A stretch of DNA of 64,000 nt from Gonium pectorale. Its lineage: Eukaryota; Chlorophyta; Chlorophyceae; Chlamydomonadales; Volvocaceae. Under the pieces are notes generated by a model. The model was not told where the DNA came from. It searched no databases and saw nothing but the letters and a program-made list of their open reading frames with translations. Positions within the stretch are counted from its first letter, which is position 1. Every line of letters starts with the position of its first letter. Of the stretch, positions 1 through 11,720 are shown piece after piece. The stretch is taken from assembly GCA_001584585.1 (NCBI GenBank), contig LSYV01000002.1, positions 2,427,457-2,491,456 on the forward strand, read 5' to 3'. Made by a program: the position numbers and the translations under genes.

Positions 1-316
1 CTTCACCGACGCATGTGAGAGGGGGGGGCTCGAAGGACAGGAAGTGCCATGGCGTTACGGATGTCGACGTGCCGCGTGTCGGCTCCTTAACATATGTACC
101 GGGCCTACATACTCGGCCTGCGCGCTGCAGCAGGTGCCGTTAAGCTCTAACAGGGTGCACGTGCAGTTGTGCTGGCTGGCTGGCTTGCTGCCCGCCGCAT
201 CCGTGTCACGTACCACCCATGTCACCAGCTGGCGCTCTGCACGCTCGGCTCTTTCCGGGACTTACGGGACATTCGGCACATGGCGCGTGCCGCCGCCGCC
301 GCCTCGCCCGCTGCAG

Positions 317-591
317 ACGCGTCCAGGGTGCTGTGCCGGAAGTCGTGCAACTGGTGCAAAGCCACGGCATCCGCGCTGCGGCTGCGGCAGCGCCCCGCCA
401 ACAGCCCCGCCTTCGCCGCCGCCAGCTCCTTCCGCCTGTCCCCGCCCGCCCGTCGCGCCTACCCCGCCGGCTCCTACGTGCTGGCCGGGCTCAACCGCCA
501 CTACCTGCTGGCCCCGCTGGGCAACCTGGTGGACGAGAGGTACACGGCGTACTTCATGACCGAGAACGGCGCCGAGGCCGCTCAGGCCTAG
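317..591 (+). CDS. Last exon of a GH127 beta-L-arabinofuranosidase-like gene (5' partial)
   Basis: Only the terminal exon of this gene lies in the window. It opens after a CTGCAG acceptor (311-316) in phase 1 and ends at TAG 589-591. It starts with the second half of a ShKT-type module (VLCRKSCNWC) and continues into a C-terminal segment containing SYVLAGLNRHYLLAPLGN and ERYTAYF. The same exon, in the same phase, ends the complete GH127 gene immediately downstream, so this is its tandem neighbour. Positions 1-316 read as the preceding intron, since no coding frame continues there. The tail after TAYF (MTENGAEAAQA) differs from the neighbour's tail. The catalytic domain lies outside the window, so the function is inferred from the paralogue. 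Confidence 0.75.
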
Positions 592-1295
592 TCAGTAACG
601 GTACGGGCAGGACAGATCGTTGAATGTGTCTGGAGCCAGGCCAGCGTACCGTTGCTGTGGTGATAGCATAGGGTGCAAGGGAAGGCGAGGCTGTGTGGCG
701 GCAGCGGGTTGGCGGTGCTGTAAGAGTGCGGCCTTGAACGGGCGTTCTTGGCATATGGTGTTGTGAAGTCGGTCAGAGGCTAGCTGGGGCAAGACAGATC
801 CTGGTCGCTGAGCATATGACGGCCTTTCAGCCCCGCAGCAACTTGCCATGAGGTTGGAATTTATGAGCTTGGACAGGCGGTGCGGCGCGCTGTTTCGGGA
901 CGGCGTCTGGTCGCAGACGGTTAAGATGCTAGGTGATGGCTGGGCAGGCTGCAGATGCGATGCAGCAGGTTGGCCGTATTGACAAAGCTCGACACGGGGG
1001 CTTGGGGTGGCAACACCGGTCCATCGAAGCGTACGCGAGGTTTGCACGCCACCTCCGCGCGGGGTGCAGGGTGAGCGCGGGGGGCAGGTTGAGCGCAGCA
1101 GGATGCAGCCTTCGCACGGTGACAAACAAAGATACATTGCCCCTAATGAGGGGCAAGGCTGGGAAAGGATGGAGCGGGGTCGAGAGTGAGCGGGTTACGG
1201 AGGTTACGGGATGCAACTGATGACCACGGTGTCGTACTGGCCGTTCTCGCGTGCTCAGGTCTCGCGCAATTCCATGAAGCTGACAATCTAGCTGA
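592..1295. other. Intergenic region between the two GH127 copies
   Basis: It should hold the 3' UTR of the upstream copy (TGTAA at 719-723) and the promoter and 5' UTR of the downstream copy. Short open frames occur on both strands, but none resembles a known protein. I see no structural RNA or mobile element. Confidence 0.5.
719..723 (+). terminator. Candidate TGTAA poly(A) signal for the upstream GH127 gene
   Basis: TGTAA lies 128 bases after the stop at 591. This pentamer is the usual polyadenylation signal in Chlamydomonas and relatives. No cDNA evidence is available here. Confidence 0.5.
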
Positions 1296-4200
1296 ATGGG
1301 TGCGCCAGCGCCGAGACGACCATGGCGTCTCATAGTTCTACCCGCTGTAATGGTGTCTGTTTGGCTTCTGCCGGGAGCCGCAGCAGCCATCGAGCCTTTC
1401 CTCTTGAACGACGTCCGGCTTTTGAACACATCAATTCAAGTACGGTACGAACGGCTCAACGCCAAATATCTGCTCGACATGCTCGACCCCGATAGGCTGT
1501 TGTGGGTCTTCCGGAAGAATGCGGGCCTGCCTACACCTGGTAAACCCTTCATCGGATCGTGGGAGGTGAGGGGGGTGCATCGACTCGCTCCAGGCAACGG
1601 CCACATGGACATGGCGGGAACCAGAGCCGATGACTGAGCGAGGTTCATTCCGTTCCAGGATCCTGACTGCGAGCTTCGGGGGCACTTCGTGGGGCACTAC
1701 CTTTCGGCGCTGTCGCTGGCGTGGGCGGGCACAGGCAAGCACGCTCCGTGGGGCGGGGGCAGTCACGGGGCGGGCAACGGCTGCCCGGGTGCCCGGCTGC
1801 AACGCGTGTAACGGGAGCTCGGACGCTGCTGGGTACATGTGCCTAGCGGGTGTATACCGCGATCACCGGACCACAATGCATAAACTCTGGGCAACAGCGT
1901 GTAAGGGTCAGCCCCGGGTCAGAGGGATACTGAGCCAGTCAGATCCAGCTTCCACTGTGCACTCAGGCTTTGGCGGACCGAGCTACGTCGAGGGGGCGGC
2001 CACACCCGTGCCCTCCGCAACCTCAACAGTGTGGGATCCAGGGAGGAAGGCTCGGGTCATTTGGCCTGGCCTAAACTCTTGCCCTCCCCCCTCCCCTCCC
2101 CTGCCCCATCGTAAGCATCTGAAAGTTGCCATCGCAGCAACACCGCCTCCCTCCATCCTCGCCGGGACCCTTCTGCAGGGAACCCCACCTTCCGCGCGCG
2201 GCTGGAGCTCATGGTGAGGGAGCTGGGCAAGGTGCAGCTGGCGCTGGGCACCGGGGGCTACCTGTCGGCCTTCCCCACCACATGGTTCGACAGGATGGAG
2301 GCCTTCGAGCCCGTGTGGGCGCCGTACTACACGGTACGGCCACTAGGAAGCGTACGGAGCGCGGAGGCGTACGAAGCACGCATGCTGCGCTGTACGTGCC
2401 ACCGTGTGGCCCTGGTAACAGTCAGTCAGCCGGTTTGGTGAGACCCGTACACTTCTTGCACGTTTTAGCGGGTACCCTGCCCATGCTGCACGTCAACCTT
2501 CGTGCTCACATCTGCGGGGTGGCCTCTTGCCCCGTATGGTACGGCGTACCTACTCGGTGCTCGCCGTGCCCTCTACTGCCGTACCGCGCTCCAAATCCAG
2601 ATCCACAAGATCATCGCTGGACTGGTGGACGCCTACGAGCTGGGCGGTCAGGCGGAGGCCCTGCCCATGGCGGTCCGAATGGTGGCCTACCACTGGAACC
2701 ACACCCGGGACGTCGTGCGCAGGCGGGGGGCGGCCCACTGGCAGCAGATGCTCGGCTACGAGTTCGGTGGCATGAACGAGGTGGGCGGGTGGGCGGGCGG
2801 GCGCAGGCGCTGGAGCAGGTCACTGGCAAGGCCGCCGTGGGCGCGGCGGCCGTGGGACCGTGCGGGCGCAGGCGGTCGGGCCACCAAGTCGGACCCCTCT
2901 CGTGCCGCCCGGGTTACGGCCTTCGCTGACAGCACACCGCCATGACGTCTCCTCGGCCGACGATGGTGCACTGCACCCGCGTCGCCGTGTCGTCCTGCTT
3001 GGCCCTTCCGGCCGCACACGTGTGGTTAACGTGCTCCATGGCTGCCTGTATCCCTGTAACCGGCTCACCTACGCCGTACGTGCCGCGCTGCCGTACTCAG
3101 ATCCTGTACCGCCTGCACCGGATCACGGGCGACCGCATGCACCTGGAGTTTGCGCGCGTCTTTGACAAGCGGGTCTTCCTGCGGGACATGGTGAACGGCA
3201 GGGACAATCTGTACGACATGCACGCCAACACGCACCTGGCGCAGGTACGGCATGAGCGCCAGGACGCTGTCGATGTACGGCACGGGGGCCCTTGCTTCGC
3301 TGGGTCGGCGGCCGATGGGCGACGGTTTTGGTGGTTTGTTAGCTCGTCTGGCAAGGCTCCCCACATGCATGCACGAGCGCGTGTAGCGCCATCGTTTAGT
3401 TTACGCATGTCCCCAACCGCCCGTCTCCTCCCGCCGCTCGCTGCCAACCGCCAACCGCCAACCGCCGTCAGGTCGTTGGCTTTGCCGCGGGGTACGACAG
3501 CACCGGCAACGCCACGCTGCGGTCGGCCGTGTCGCACTTCTTCGACATCGTGACCCAGCACCACGGCTACGCCACGGGCGGCACCAGCGTCTTCGAGCGG
3601 TGGGAGCACCGGGACAACTACGCGTACGCCATCGCGGAGCGCTACGGGGCGGAGTGGGTGGTGAGCTGCCGGGGCCTTTGGGGTTGCCCGGCGGAAGCCG
3701 GGGGTGCTGCTGCGTGGCAGCATGGCAGCTGCAAGGGTGTTAGCAGGTCGAGCGCGTGCATTCCGTGTTTTACCTGTGCATGGGCGGATAGATTTGTTTT
3801 GCCTGGCCGAAGGTGCTCCCTTTGGCTGTGTTTGCTTGCGACCGTGTCCCGCGTGTGCCCGGTGTGGGGGCGGGTGATGCGCTTTTGTGGCTTTTCGCGG
3901 CCGCGCGCGAGTCCTTCCGCGGCCGTCCGGTCTGAACCTGACCCTTGGCTACCGCTCCCTCCCCAGTCCCTAACTCGCCCCCTTTTCCTGGCCCATGCCC
4001 CGCCCTGTCCCACCGCAGCCCCGCAACTCCCTAAAGACCCACGAGACCTGCACGCAGTACAACATCCTCAAGATCGCGCGCTCCCTGTTCCAGTGGACCG
4101 GCGACGTCCTGTACGCGGTGCGGCCGGACGGGGCGGGACTTGCCCGGGGCGGTACTTGCCCGGGGCGGGACTTGCCCGGAGTGGGGCCCGGGGTGGGGCC

Positions 4201-7200
4201 CGGAGTGGGGCCTGGGGTGGGGCCCGGAGTGGGGCCCGGGGTGGGGCCCGGGGTGGGGCCCGGAGTGGGGCCCGGGTCGGGGCCCGGGGTGGGGCCCGGA
4301 GTGGGGCCCGGAGTGGGGCCCGGAGTGGGGCCTGGGGTGGGGCCCGGGGTGGGGCCCGGGGTGGGGCCCGGGGTGGGGCCCGGGGTGGGGCCCGGGGTGG
4401 GGCCCGGGGTGGGGCCCGGGGTGGGGCCCGGGGTGGGGCCCGGGGTGAGGCCCGGGGTGGGGCCTGGGGTGGGGCCCGGGGTGGGGCCCGGGGTGGGGCC
4501 CTCGTGCGCCTCATCCACACGCTGAGCCACCGGCGGGGGCGCGCTAGCGGGACAGCAGGCAGCTTGGCATGCTATTTTTCCTCCCGTCTTGAAACGCGCT
4601 CTTCAGACCTGGCCCCTTGTGCTGGTTCGCGTGATGTCCCCTCGCAGGACCACTACGAGCGGGCGCTGCTCAACGGCATGCTGGGCACCGCCCGCCTGCC
4701 GCCCGAGGACTGGCCCGAGGTGCGCACCATGCGGCGTGGGCTGCGCTGCCCGCCAGCGGGGCCCGTGTTCACTGGCTGGAAAGGGGCAGGCGCGGGGGGG
4801 GGGCAGGTCGCCCGGCTACTGGGCCGGCCCGGCTCGGGAGCCGCTGGCCTGGACGCTAGGTTCACGCTTGACGTGGTGTTTCCCTCCCTCTCACCAAGCC
4901 GAACTGTCACGAATTCGACCCGATCCGGGACACTCGACAGGGCCACGCCGGTCACGCCAGCCACCATCACCACCACCACAGCCACCTCGAGCACGTGCGC
5001 AAGGGGCTGCTGGCGGCGGGGGCCGGCGGCGGCGGCGGCGCCAAGCACGGCGGCAGCGGCGCGGAGGCCATCGTGGCGGGTCACGCGGCCCAGCTGGCGG
5101 CCCAGGCGGGCTCCCTGGCGGCGCCCTACCGCCGCTTCCACGACGACGAGTGGGGCGACTTCATCGGCTTCCGGAGGCCCCGGCCCGAGTGGAACGTGTC
5201 GGACGCGCACGGGCCAGGTGGGAGCAGGAGGTGGCGCTGGCGCTGGCGCTGGCGCTGGCAAGGAGGGGGCGACGGCAGCTACCGGTAGTTTGTGGCAAGC
5301 TGAGCGATGTTCGGCAGAGCTTGTGATCCCGCGCCCGACCGGAGCAGGCGCTGCCCATGGGGAAGCGGCCGGGGCGGGGAGGAGGGGCTATTTAGAGAAA
5401 GGTGACGAGAGCGCTGGAGGAGAGGAGGAGGGGAGGTGTGTGGGTGCGGGTGCAGGGCGTGGGGGCAGCCGGGGGCTGTGGGTGCGGATGCGGGTAGGGA
5501 CGCCGTGGGCTGCCATCGCCCATCGGCCGACCGCATACGGGGAACGGGGGGCGGCGGGCGGGGGCGGAGCATTGGGCCCGGCCTAGTGTTTGTGGCGTGC
5601 TAGCGGCACTGACGTTGGGGGTCTGCGTGGCTCCTGGCAACGGACCCGGGCACAAGGGTCGATAAGAGCGTGAGGTGCAGGGGCGGAGGGATGGAGGGGC
5701 GTGGCCCAACCCGGAGCTGGCAGGGCGGCACATGGGCGGCCGTCGTGCTGCCAGCACGAGGAGCGAGAAGGGGAGCGGGGCAGGGGCCGGCGGGACGGCT
5801 TCGCACCGACCCGTGGGTCCAGTTCCGCTTCAGCGCCGCGCGCGGGCCTCGTCATGTCAGGCCGCCGCCGCCCCTGCCGCGGTTGCCGTTCCCTCGCAGG
5901 CGTGTTCCTGTACCTCCTCCCCATGGGCCACGGCCAGTCCAAGAGCGACAACCTGCACCACTGGGGCTTTCCCTTCCACTCCTTCTGGTGCTGCTACGGC
6001 ACCATCATTGAGTCGTACGCCAAGCTGGCCGACTCAATATACTTCCGGTGAGGGTGGTGTGGGCGTGTGGCTGCAAGACCGGTCATGTAACAGCGTGTCC
6101 TTCCGACAGAGCCTGGCATGTCCCCGCGCTGCCCCGCGCCGCGGCCTTTCCCGCCGCATCGTGCAGTGCCCCTGCCGCCGCAGCCTCCCGTCGGTGTTCC
6201 CGGCTTCGCTAATCGCATGCCACATCCCCCAATCCCAGGGACATGAACCCGCGCGACACGTCGGCGGGACACCTCCCGCCCCGCCTCTACATCAACCAGT
6301 TCGCCTCCTCGCAGCTGACGTGGCGGGAGATGGGCCTGCGGCTGACCATGACCGCGGACCCCTACGCGCCGGGTGGGGCTGGGGCCAGGGGGGTGAACGG
6401 CCGGCAAGCATTACGGTTACGCAGGCAAAGTTGGCCGAGCAGGGTCCGGGAGTGCGCCCCTGCTGCAGCCCTTCGGCCGGATAACAGCACTCACCTAGGC
6501 TCCCTCCTCCCCGCCTCCCCCTCCGCAAACTCCCCCCCCCAACCCGGCCGTCCCGCAGGCCCCGCCACAACCGCCGAGATCCGCTTCGCGCGGCTGCCGG
6601 TGTCCGAGGCGGCCTCCTCGCCCCCGCCCGACAGCCTCGCGACCTCCGCCGCCGCCTCCACCGGCGGCTCGGGCTTCCGCTCGGTGGCTGCGCGCTTCAC
6701 GCTCATGCTGCGCATCCCCTCCTGGGCGGCCCGGCGGGGCACCCAGCTGGAGCTGAACGGCCTGGCCTTCAACGGCTGCCCGGGGGCGCCCCAGCCGGGG
6801 AGATACTGCGCAATCACCAGGCAGGCTGGGAGGTAGTGGGCAGGCTGGGAGGTAGTGGGCAGGCTGGGAGGTAGTGGGCAGGCTGGGAGGTAGTGGGCAG
6901 GCTGGGAGGTAGTGGGCAGGCTGGGAGGTAGTGGGCAGGCTGGGCTTTGGGAGGGGAGAGGGCTGGTGGGGAGGGGAGCTGTGAGGGGGCTGGCGGGGAG
7001 GCCTGGAGGCTGGTGGGAGGGTAGTATGGAAGGCGTGCAGGCTTAAGGAGAGGGGCGGGGCCCCGGCGAGGGCGGGGCATGGGCGGGCCTTGCAGCCTTG
7101 CACCACCCCCGCCAACCTCCACACGCCTGCCAGTCTGATCGGCTTACGCCCGAACACTCCTGCGCCCAACCCCACCCCATCGCACCCCAACCCAACCCAC

Positions 7201-10200
7201 CCCAACCCATCGCACCCCGCCATGCCTTACCGGGAGAAGAATGCGCCCCTGGGCTTCTCTGCTGAGAACGCCTTCCAAACTCACCGCCCTGCCTTACCGC
7301 CAGGCACTGGTCCCCACGAGACGTGCTGTCGGTGCGGGTGGCGCTGCGCTGGTGGTACTCCCCGGCGCACGACTCGCGGCCCGACTACAGCACCCTCAAG
7401 GTGGGGTTGCTTAGGGGCCAGGGCGGGTCCACTGCCGGGGCCATTGCTGCGGGAGGGGGGGCGGCGCGCGGGGTAGAGGGATTCCACTTGTACACTGTCG
7501 CAACGCACGACTAAGGCGGATTCGAGAGGCTGGAATCCGTTATCACAAGAGACGCGGAAGGCGCACACCAGGTGCCGGGGAGGGGCCCGGCAGAGGCGGT
7601 GTTGGTCACTTCTGTCGCGCCAACACATCGTGGATGGCCGGGCTGCCTGGCCCTCCCCAACGGGCAGCGCGAGGCGGTTGTGGCATGGTACCAGGGAGGA
7701 GGGGGCGCTGTGACGTTGGTCGCCTTGACAAGAGCCGGTTTTCTGGGAGCCACAACGGTATCGGCATTCAGCTGTCGCTTGCAGCGGACTCCCTGAGGCG
7801 TGGGGCGGGAGGCTCCGACCGACGCAACATGGTGCACTGTGGTGGTGCGCTCTAGGTAGGGCAGGGTTTCGGTGGTTACTAGTGCCAAAATCAAAAGTGT
7901 CCCGCGGGAGGGCTTTCTATCCCTCCCGCTGTCTGCGCCCTTTCTCGCCTCTCCGCCTGTAACCTTTCCACAGAAAGAAAACACTCCCGCATGAGGCGCC
8001 CACGTGCCCGCCCGGCCCCACAAAGCCTTGTCCTCATCCAATCCTCCCCTGCCTGTGTTTTCAAACTCCCCTGTGGTCCTGGACACCGCCCGCACGCGCC
8101 CCGCCCGCTCCCCCCTACCCCCCCCCCCCACACACACCCTCCCCAGGCCCTGATGCTGGGTCCCCATCTGATGGCGGCGCTCAGCCACGGCGACTACACG
8201 CTGGGCCTACCGGCGGCCGCCGCGGCGGGGCGCAGCCTGGCTGACCCAGGGCCCGACCTGCGCGGCCGCGTGTACCCGCCCGAGGAGGCGGACGAGCTGC
8301 TGACGCTGACGGTGAGTGGACTGGGGGGAGCGGGGTCTCCGTGGGCGGGTGGAGGCGCGACCACGTGCTCTCCCTTTCCCTGTCGTCCCTCATGTCTTTC
8401 CAGTATCCTCGTCCTCTTGCCGGGGCCCTCCCCATCGGCAACGCTCCCCTCTCCCTCTCCCCTGTCACCCCTCAGGCCGGCTGGAACTCCAGCCTTGCTG
8501 TGCGCCACGACTCCCAGCTGCTGTACGTGTCGGCGCTGGAGGACGGAGGGGACGCCATGGACGCGACCTTCAGGCTGGGCAGGGGATGCCACCACGGCGG
8601 CAGCGGCGGCGGCGGCGCGGAGGAGGGCGCGGAGGAGGGATCGGCAGCGGCGGGCTCGGCGCACCACCGGCTGCTGTCCGCGTTGCACGGCCACGGGCAG
8701 ACCGGCGGGGACGGGGCCGCCTCCGGGCAGAGGTGCGGAGGACAGGGCATGTACGGAACCGCGAGCTGTGTTGTCGCCGCGCAATCGCGGCAGCCGGGTT
8801 GCTTCTCGTCGATTCACGGTGCCAGGGAGGTGGTAGTTAATGCCCGTGTCAGCGGCCCTCAGCGTCTCCCCCGCCTCCCCCGCGGCTCACATGTGCACCG
8901 CCCCGCCACGGTTGCCGGGCAGACCATAGAGCGCTGTTGCTGCCAGCGCTCCGGAGCGGGATGGCATGCGCCTCAGGCTTCTCTGATTAGAACGCCTCCC
9001 AACCCAGTGCCCTCCGGGACGGGGGAATCCTGTTATGATGACAATTGGTCGTCATCAAACTTGTGTCCTCTCACGCCTCTCCCCCGTGCGGTGCATCCTC
9101 CATTCCCACCCCGCCGCCTCCGCTGTGCTGCAGCCACGGCTCCCTGTCCGGCGCCTTCTCGTCGCTCCATTCGCTGATGCGCCTGGGCCAGCACGACTCG
9201 GGCCAGCAGCTGAGCCTCGAGTCCATGAGCTACCCCAACCACTACATCGCGTACGACCACACAGACGTCGTCGTACTGCAGCCGGTGGGGGCGGGGGCGA
9301 GGGGGAAGAGCGGGGTGGGGCGGGTCGGCAGGAGGCTGGGTGGCATGCAGCAGCGCGTCAGGTGGCATTACAGCGGGCGGCAGAGGCGTCGGCCGGGAGG
9401 GCGAGCGGGTAGGGAAGCGGGAGGAACGGTGGCAACCCATGCGGGGTAGGCGGGCGGGTGGGCGGGTGCTGGCCGCCCTCGGGTCTTTCCGTCCCAGCGA
9501 CTGCCCATGGTATCCGATGCACGCTGTGCCTCGTGCGGGGCGATGGTATTCAGCGTCGGCAGATCAGGGTGGGGTGGGGCGTCGGCTGGGCCTGCTCCTT
9601 CCCTCCCCACCACACCCCACGCACCGCCTTCTCCGGTTCCCTCTGCCACGGCCCCGCGCCCCCCGTTCCCTGCGTGCAGGGCTCCCCGGGCGCCGGTGCC
9701 GACGCCCCCTTTGCCCCCTGCAGCCGGGCGCTGTGGATGATGCGGCCGGGGCTGGACGGTGCACCCGACACCGTGTCCTTCGAGGCGGCCCAGCGGCCGG
9801 GACACTACCTCAGCGCCCAGCTGCCGCCCGCCGGCCCGGGCGAGCGGGACGGGGAGGTGGACGAGGCGGCGTGCAAGGACGCGCCCGAGGCGGACTGCGC
9901 AGCGGCGGTGCCCAACGGCTGCGGCACCAACGCCTGTGAGCGTGCTGGTTGGGCAGGGAGCTTTGTGGGGTGCGGGCGCGCGCCGTGCGGGGTGGGGAGC
10001 GGCGGGGCACGGGAGGCGGAGTGTGTCCCATCCGCAGTCGCGCATTCCTTGCCCGGTGTGTTCCCCATCTGCCTTGCTACTGCTCAGTCTGCTACTTCCG
10101 TAAACAATGGAGCGCAGGTGGTGCGCTCGGCAGGCGTTCACTGCGGTTTGCGCCCTCAGTGAGCGCGGGATTCGTAAGTCCGCATATGCACCGCATCTGA

Positions 10201-10735
10201 ACACCACTACACAACGCCCTCCCCTCCCCTCGCTCGTCCCTCACCTCGCCGGCCTCCCCCTCACCCTTCCCTCCCCGCCCCGCCCGCCCTCCCGCCGCAT
10301 GCAGTCATCGCGCGAGTTCTGTGCCGGCGCACCTGCGGCAGCTGCGGCGGCCCGCTGTCGGCTGTGCGCCTGCGGCCCCAGGCGGTGGGCAGCCCCGCCT
10401 TCGCCGCCGCCAGCTCCTTCCGCCTGTCCCCGCCCGCCCGTCGCGCCTACCCCGCCGGCTCCTACGTGCTGGCCGGGCTCAACCGCCACTACCTGCTGGC
10501 CCCGCTGGGCAACCTGGTGGACGAGAGATACACGGCGTACTTCAACGTTCTGACGGAGGACGTCGTGCCGAGGGCGAGGAGGAAAAAGGGGGAAGCAGGA
10601 CGGGGAGGGGGGGCGGGAGGGGGAGCGCAGTGGGGCGCGGATGCCAGGGAGCAGGGGCCGGGCGTGCGGTCGAGCGTAGCGTTCCTGCTGGACGAGGGAG
10701 TGGGCAAGGGCGGCTGGCCCAAGGCCGGCGAGTGA
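1296..10735 (+). CDS. Secreted GH127 beta-L-arabinofuranosidase-like enzyme with AbfB-like and ShKT modules, 18 exons
   Basis: Predicted exons: 1296-1565, 1659-1734, 2179-2333, 2601-2780, 3101-3244, 3472-3660, 4019-4117, 4648-4719, 4899-5217, 5900-6047, 6239-6372, 6559-6832, 7304-7400, 8147-8311, 8476-8732, 9134-9284, 9680-9935, 10305-10735. All phases close, giving 1138 aa. A signal peptide occupies about residues 1-31, followed by FLLNDVRLLNTS and the plant-type DUF1680/GH127 core: RGHFVGHYLSALSLAW, TGGTSVFERW (candidate acid/base Glu near 317), HETCTQYN and FWCCYGT. The Glu, Cys and Cys-Cys residues match the zinc-thiolate active site known for this family. The C-terminal third has AbfB-like repeats (SLESMSYPNHYI, SFEAAQRPGHYL), a six-cysteine ShKT module (from CKDAPEADC, cysteines spaced 7-7-10-3-2, finishing with CRRTCGSC) and a last AbfB-like segment. 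The family removes beta-L-arabinofuranose from hydroxyproline-rich glycoproteins, so a wall substrate is inferred. Intron 2 appears to be GC-AG. Confidence 0.88.
4175..4503. repeat. 12-bp G-rich minisatellite inside GH127 intron 7
   Basis: About 27 head-to-tail copies of the unit GGGGTGGGGCCC, with a few A/G and T/C variants, fill most of intron 7 (4118-4647). The unit length is a multiple of three and holds no stop, so several reading frames on both strands stay open through it, coding GVGP on + and GPTP on -. These are artefacts. The exons on either side join in phase 0 to a conserved GH127 stretch (DVLYA, then DHYERALLNG). Confidence 0.95.
6821..6944 (+). repeat. 19-bp tandem repeat carrying the 5' splice site of GH127 exon 12
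   Basis: The unit gtagtgggcaggctgggag repeats about six times, starting exactly at the exon 12/intron 12 junction. Each unit recreates the sequence GGGAG/GTAGTG, so potential donors fall at 6833, 6852, 6871, 6890, 6909 and 6928. The first donor gives the phase-2 join that matches the next exon (AG + G, followed by HWSPRDVLSV). Confidence 0.9.
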
Positions 10736-11720
10736 GCGTGGGCGGGGAAGGTGGGGACGGGGTGGGGGCGTGGCTCCGACGGCTTCAGCAGATTATGCGT
10801 GTCGAACGGGGAGTGGGGGTGAGTATCGCAATCCGCGAACAGGAGAAGTGCCGCACACTGGGTTATACTCGGACGATTGAACCCCTTCTTTGTCGGGTAA
10901 AGCGGTCAGCAGCCTGATTTTGCACTTCCTCGAGCTCAGCCGCTGTGAGGCGGTAAAAAAGAGAGGCGGTACAGTGGGCGGGACCGGCCGGGCGTTGCGC
11001 CTGGCTGTCACGGGTCTGTGTGCTCCATATGCCGTTCAATCGGTGCGGGGCTCTTTCGGTTCGTAGAAGGGCATTGAGTACTGAAGCGGTCACGTAGGCC
11101 ACCCACATCCGTTCGCCACTTCGGTGCACTGTCTCTTCCGTTGCGGCAGCGGCACTTGTGGCGGCGCGCCACCCCGCCTCGGTCGGCTGACTTTGTTCCT
11201 CCACCGCGTGCACTAATTTGTGCACTCGAGCCGCTGCCTTACGTAGTACGTCATCAGCCCGTGCTGGTGGTCGGATCACGAGAGGCTGCGCTCCCTTACG
11301 TAGTTCACTAAAACGCGACGGTTTATTCCCCCTGAGATACCGGTTTGCCCTTTTGCCTCAGCTCGTTGCGTTCGTGCACCGTGGCAACCACCGAATGTAC
11401 CAGTCAGCTGTCGCAAACTGCACTGGCATGTCAGGTTGCGTTTCCGTCGGGAAGCAGTATCCTTTTGTGCAGCATGGAATACAGTATGCAGAGGCACGCG
11501 CAAGGTTTTGCTTCTGGGGGTCCTTTGGTGCTGGTTAAGAATTGGGGGATGACAGGTGGATGTGGCTGACAGGGGCTGACAGGCGCCCTAGGTTGGGGTT
11601 TGGTTCCGATTCCGGACGAGTCTGTACAGCACGCACTGAGCTATAACTATGACACTGTTAGACAGTTTTACAGGCATTAGTATTGCGACCTGCAGCTGTC
11701 TCTCGGTAATTCTGCATAAC
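10736..11720. other. Intergenic region between the GH127 and LRR-like genes
   Basis: Contains the 3' UTR of the GH127 gene and the 5' region of the LRR-like gene. An ATG at 11649 opens the same frame as the LRR-like protein. I see no TGTAA and no repeat. Confidence 0.4.

Noticed and set aside
3970..4530. Minus-strand GPTP-repeat protein of 186 codons
   Set aside because: Pure read-through of the intronic minisatellite on the opposite strand, with no start or flanking coding signal.
3529..5586. Open frame of 685 codons across the GH127 introns 6-9
   Set aside because: It is open mainly because the 12-bp minisatellite has no stops; the true exons in this interval use other frames and match GH127.
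6814..7122. Minus-strand LPPSLPTTSQPA-repeat frame
   Set aside because: Antisense read of the splice-donor tandem repeat inside the GH127 gene.
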